Positions 5,699 through 7,033 of a stretch of 7,033 bases of DNA are shown here, piece by piece. The translations under genes and the position numbers were made by a program. Below the pieces are notes generated by a model. The model was not told where the DNA came from. It searched no databases and saw nothing but the letters and a program-made list of their open reading frames with translations. This DNA comes from Gammaproteobacteria bacterium (GTDB lineage Bacteria; Pseudomonadota; Gammaproteobacteria; Pseudomonadales; Azotimanducaceae_A). Where the stretch lies: contig JAPOON010000071.1 in the NCBI GenBank assembly GCA_026713405.1, positions 1 to 7,033 of the forward strand, given 5' to 3'. Every line of letters starts with the position of its first letter. Position 1 is the stretch's first letter.

Positions 5699-5705
5699 CC
5701 TCCTC
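5699..5705 (-). promoter_or_regulatory. Ribosome binding site deciding the pcm start
   Basis: GAGGAGG on the minus strand, 10 bases before GTG 5686-5688, is the strongest Shine-Dalgarno match in the minus-strand run. It favours the GTG over the in-frame ATG 30 bases downstream, which has no purine-rich site in front of it. Spacing is slightly longer than optimal. Confidence 0.55.
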
Positions 5706-5770
5706 GAGGGGTCTCTTCGTAAGGGTGGACCCGGAGAATTTCGATTCGAAACTCCACACGGCCACAGGGA

Positions 5771-7033
<1,263 letters not shown>

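Overview
The window is GC-rich DNA (about two thirds G+C by eye) from a gammaproteobacterium. The right half carries a minus-strand relic of the classic enterobacterial/pseudomonad order eno-ftsB-...-pcm-...-nlpD, and the encoded FtsB, Pcm, NlpD and enolase all look gammaproteobacterial. The species cannot be named from the sequence. All conclusions rest on reading the sequence and on recalled family motifs; no database search was possible.

Layout, left to right. (1) Positions 1-847, minus strand: the N-terminal half of a D-aminoacylase-type amidohydrolase that runs off the left edge. (2) Positions 848-1249: no intact gene, but two gene remnants. One is a minus-strand piece of an IS91-like (Y2/zinc-binding) transposase and the other a plus-strand C-terminal tail of an acyl-CoA dehydrogenase; they meet back to back at about 1080. 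(3) Positions 1250-3043, plus strand, visibly lower GC (about half G+C): a two-gene unit of an AAA/ABC-type ATPase (RloA/AbiLi-like, COG1106-type) and a small RloB-like protein with TOPRIM-type motifs, 6 bp apart. This is the best candidate for a defence system in the window. It has a perfect TATAAT placed so close to the ATG that the transcript is probably leaderless. (4) Positions 3044-3341: the C-terminal remnant of an alpha/beta hydrolase on the minus strand, its stop codon one base from that of the RloB-like gene, then about 200 bp with nothing recognised. (5) Positions 3342-7033, minus strand, a tightly packed run in transcription order eno, ftsB, pcm, DUF368/PopT-type polyprenyl-phosphate transporter, nlpD. 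Three of its four junctions are overlapping stop/GTG-start junctions.

Functional reading. The right-hand run mixes glycolysis (enolase), divisome assembly (FtsB), protein repair (Pcm), recycling of the undecaprenyl-phosphate carrier (DUF368/PopT) and septal amidase activation (NlpD). It is a compacted version of the familiar locus: ispD, ispF, truD and surE are missing between ftsB and pcm, and no rpoS follows nlpD. The ATPase/RloB pair sits in scarred, transfer-prone DNA between that housekeeping run and the amidohydrolase, flanked by broken genes on both sides. This is the usual setting of a horizontally acquired phage-defence module.
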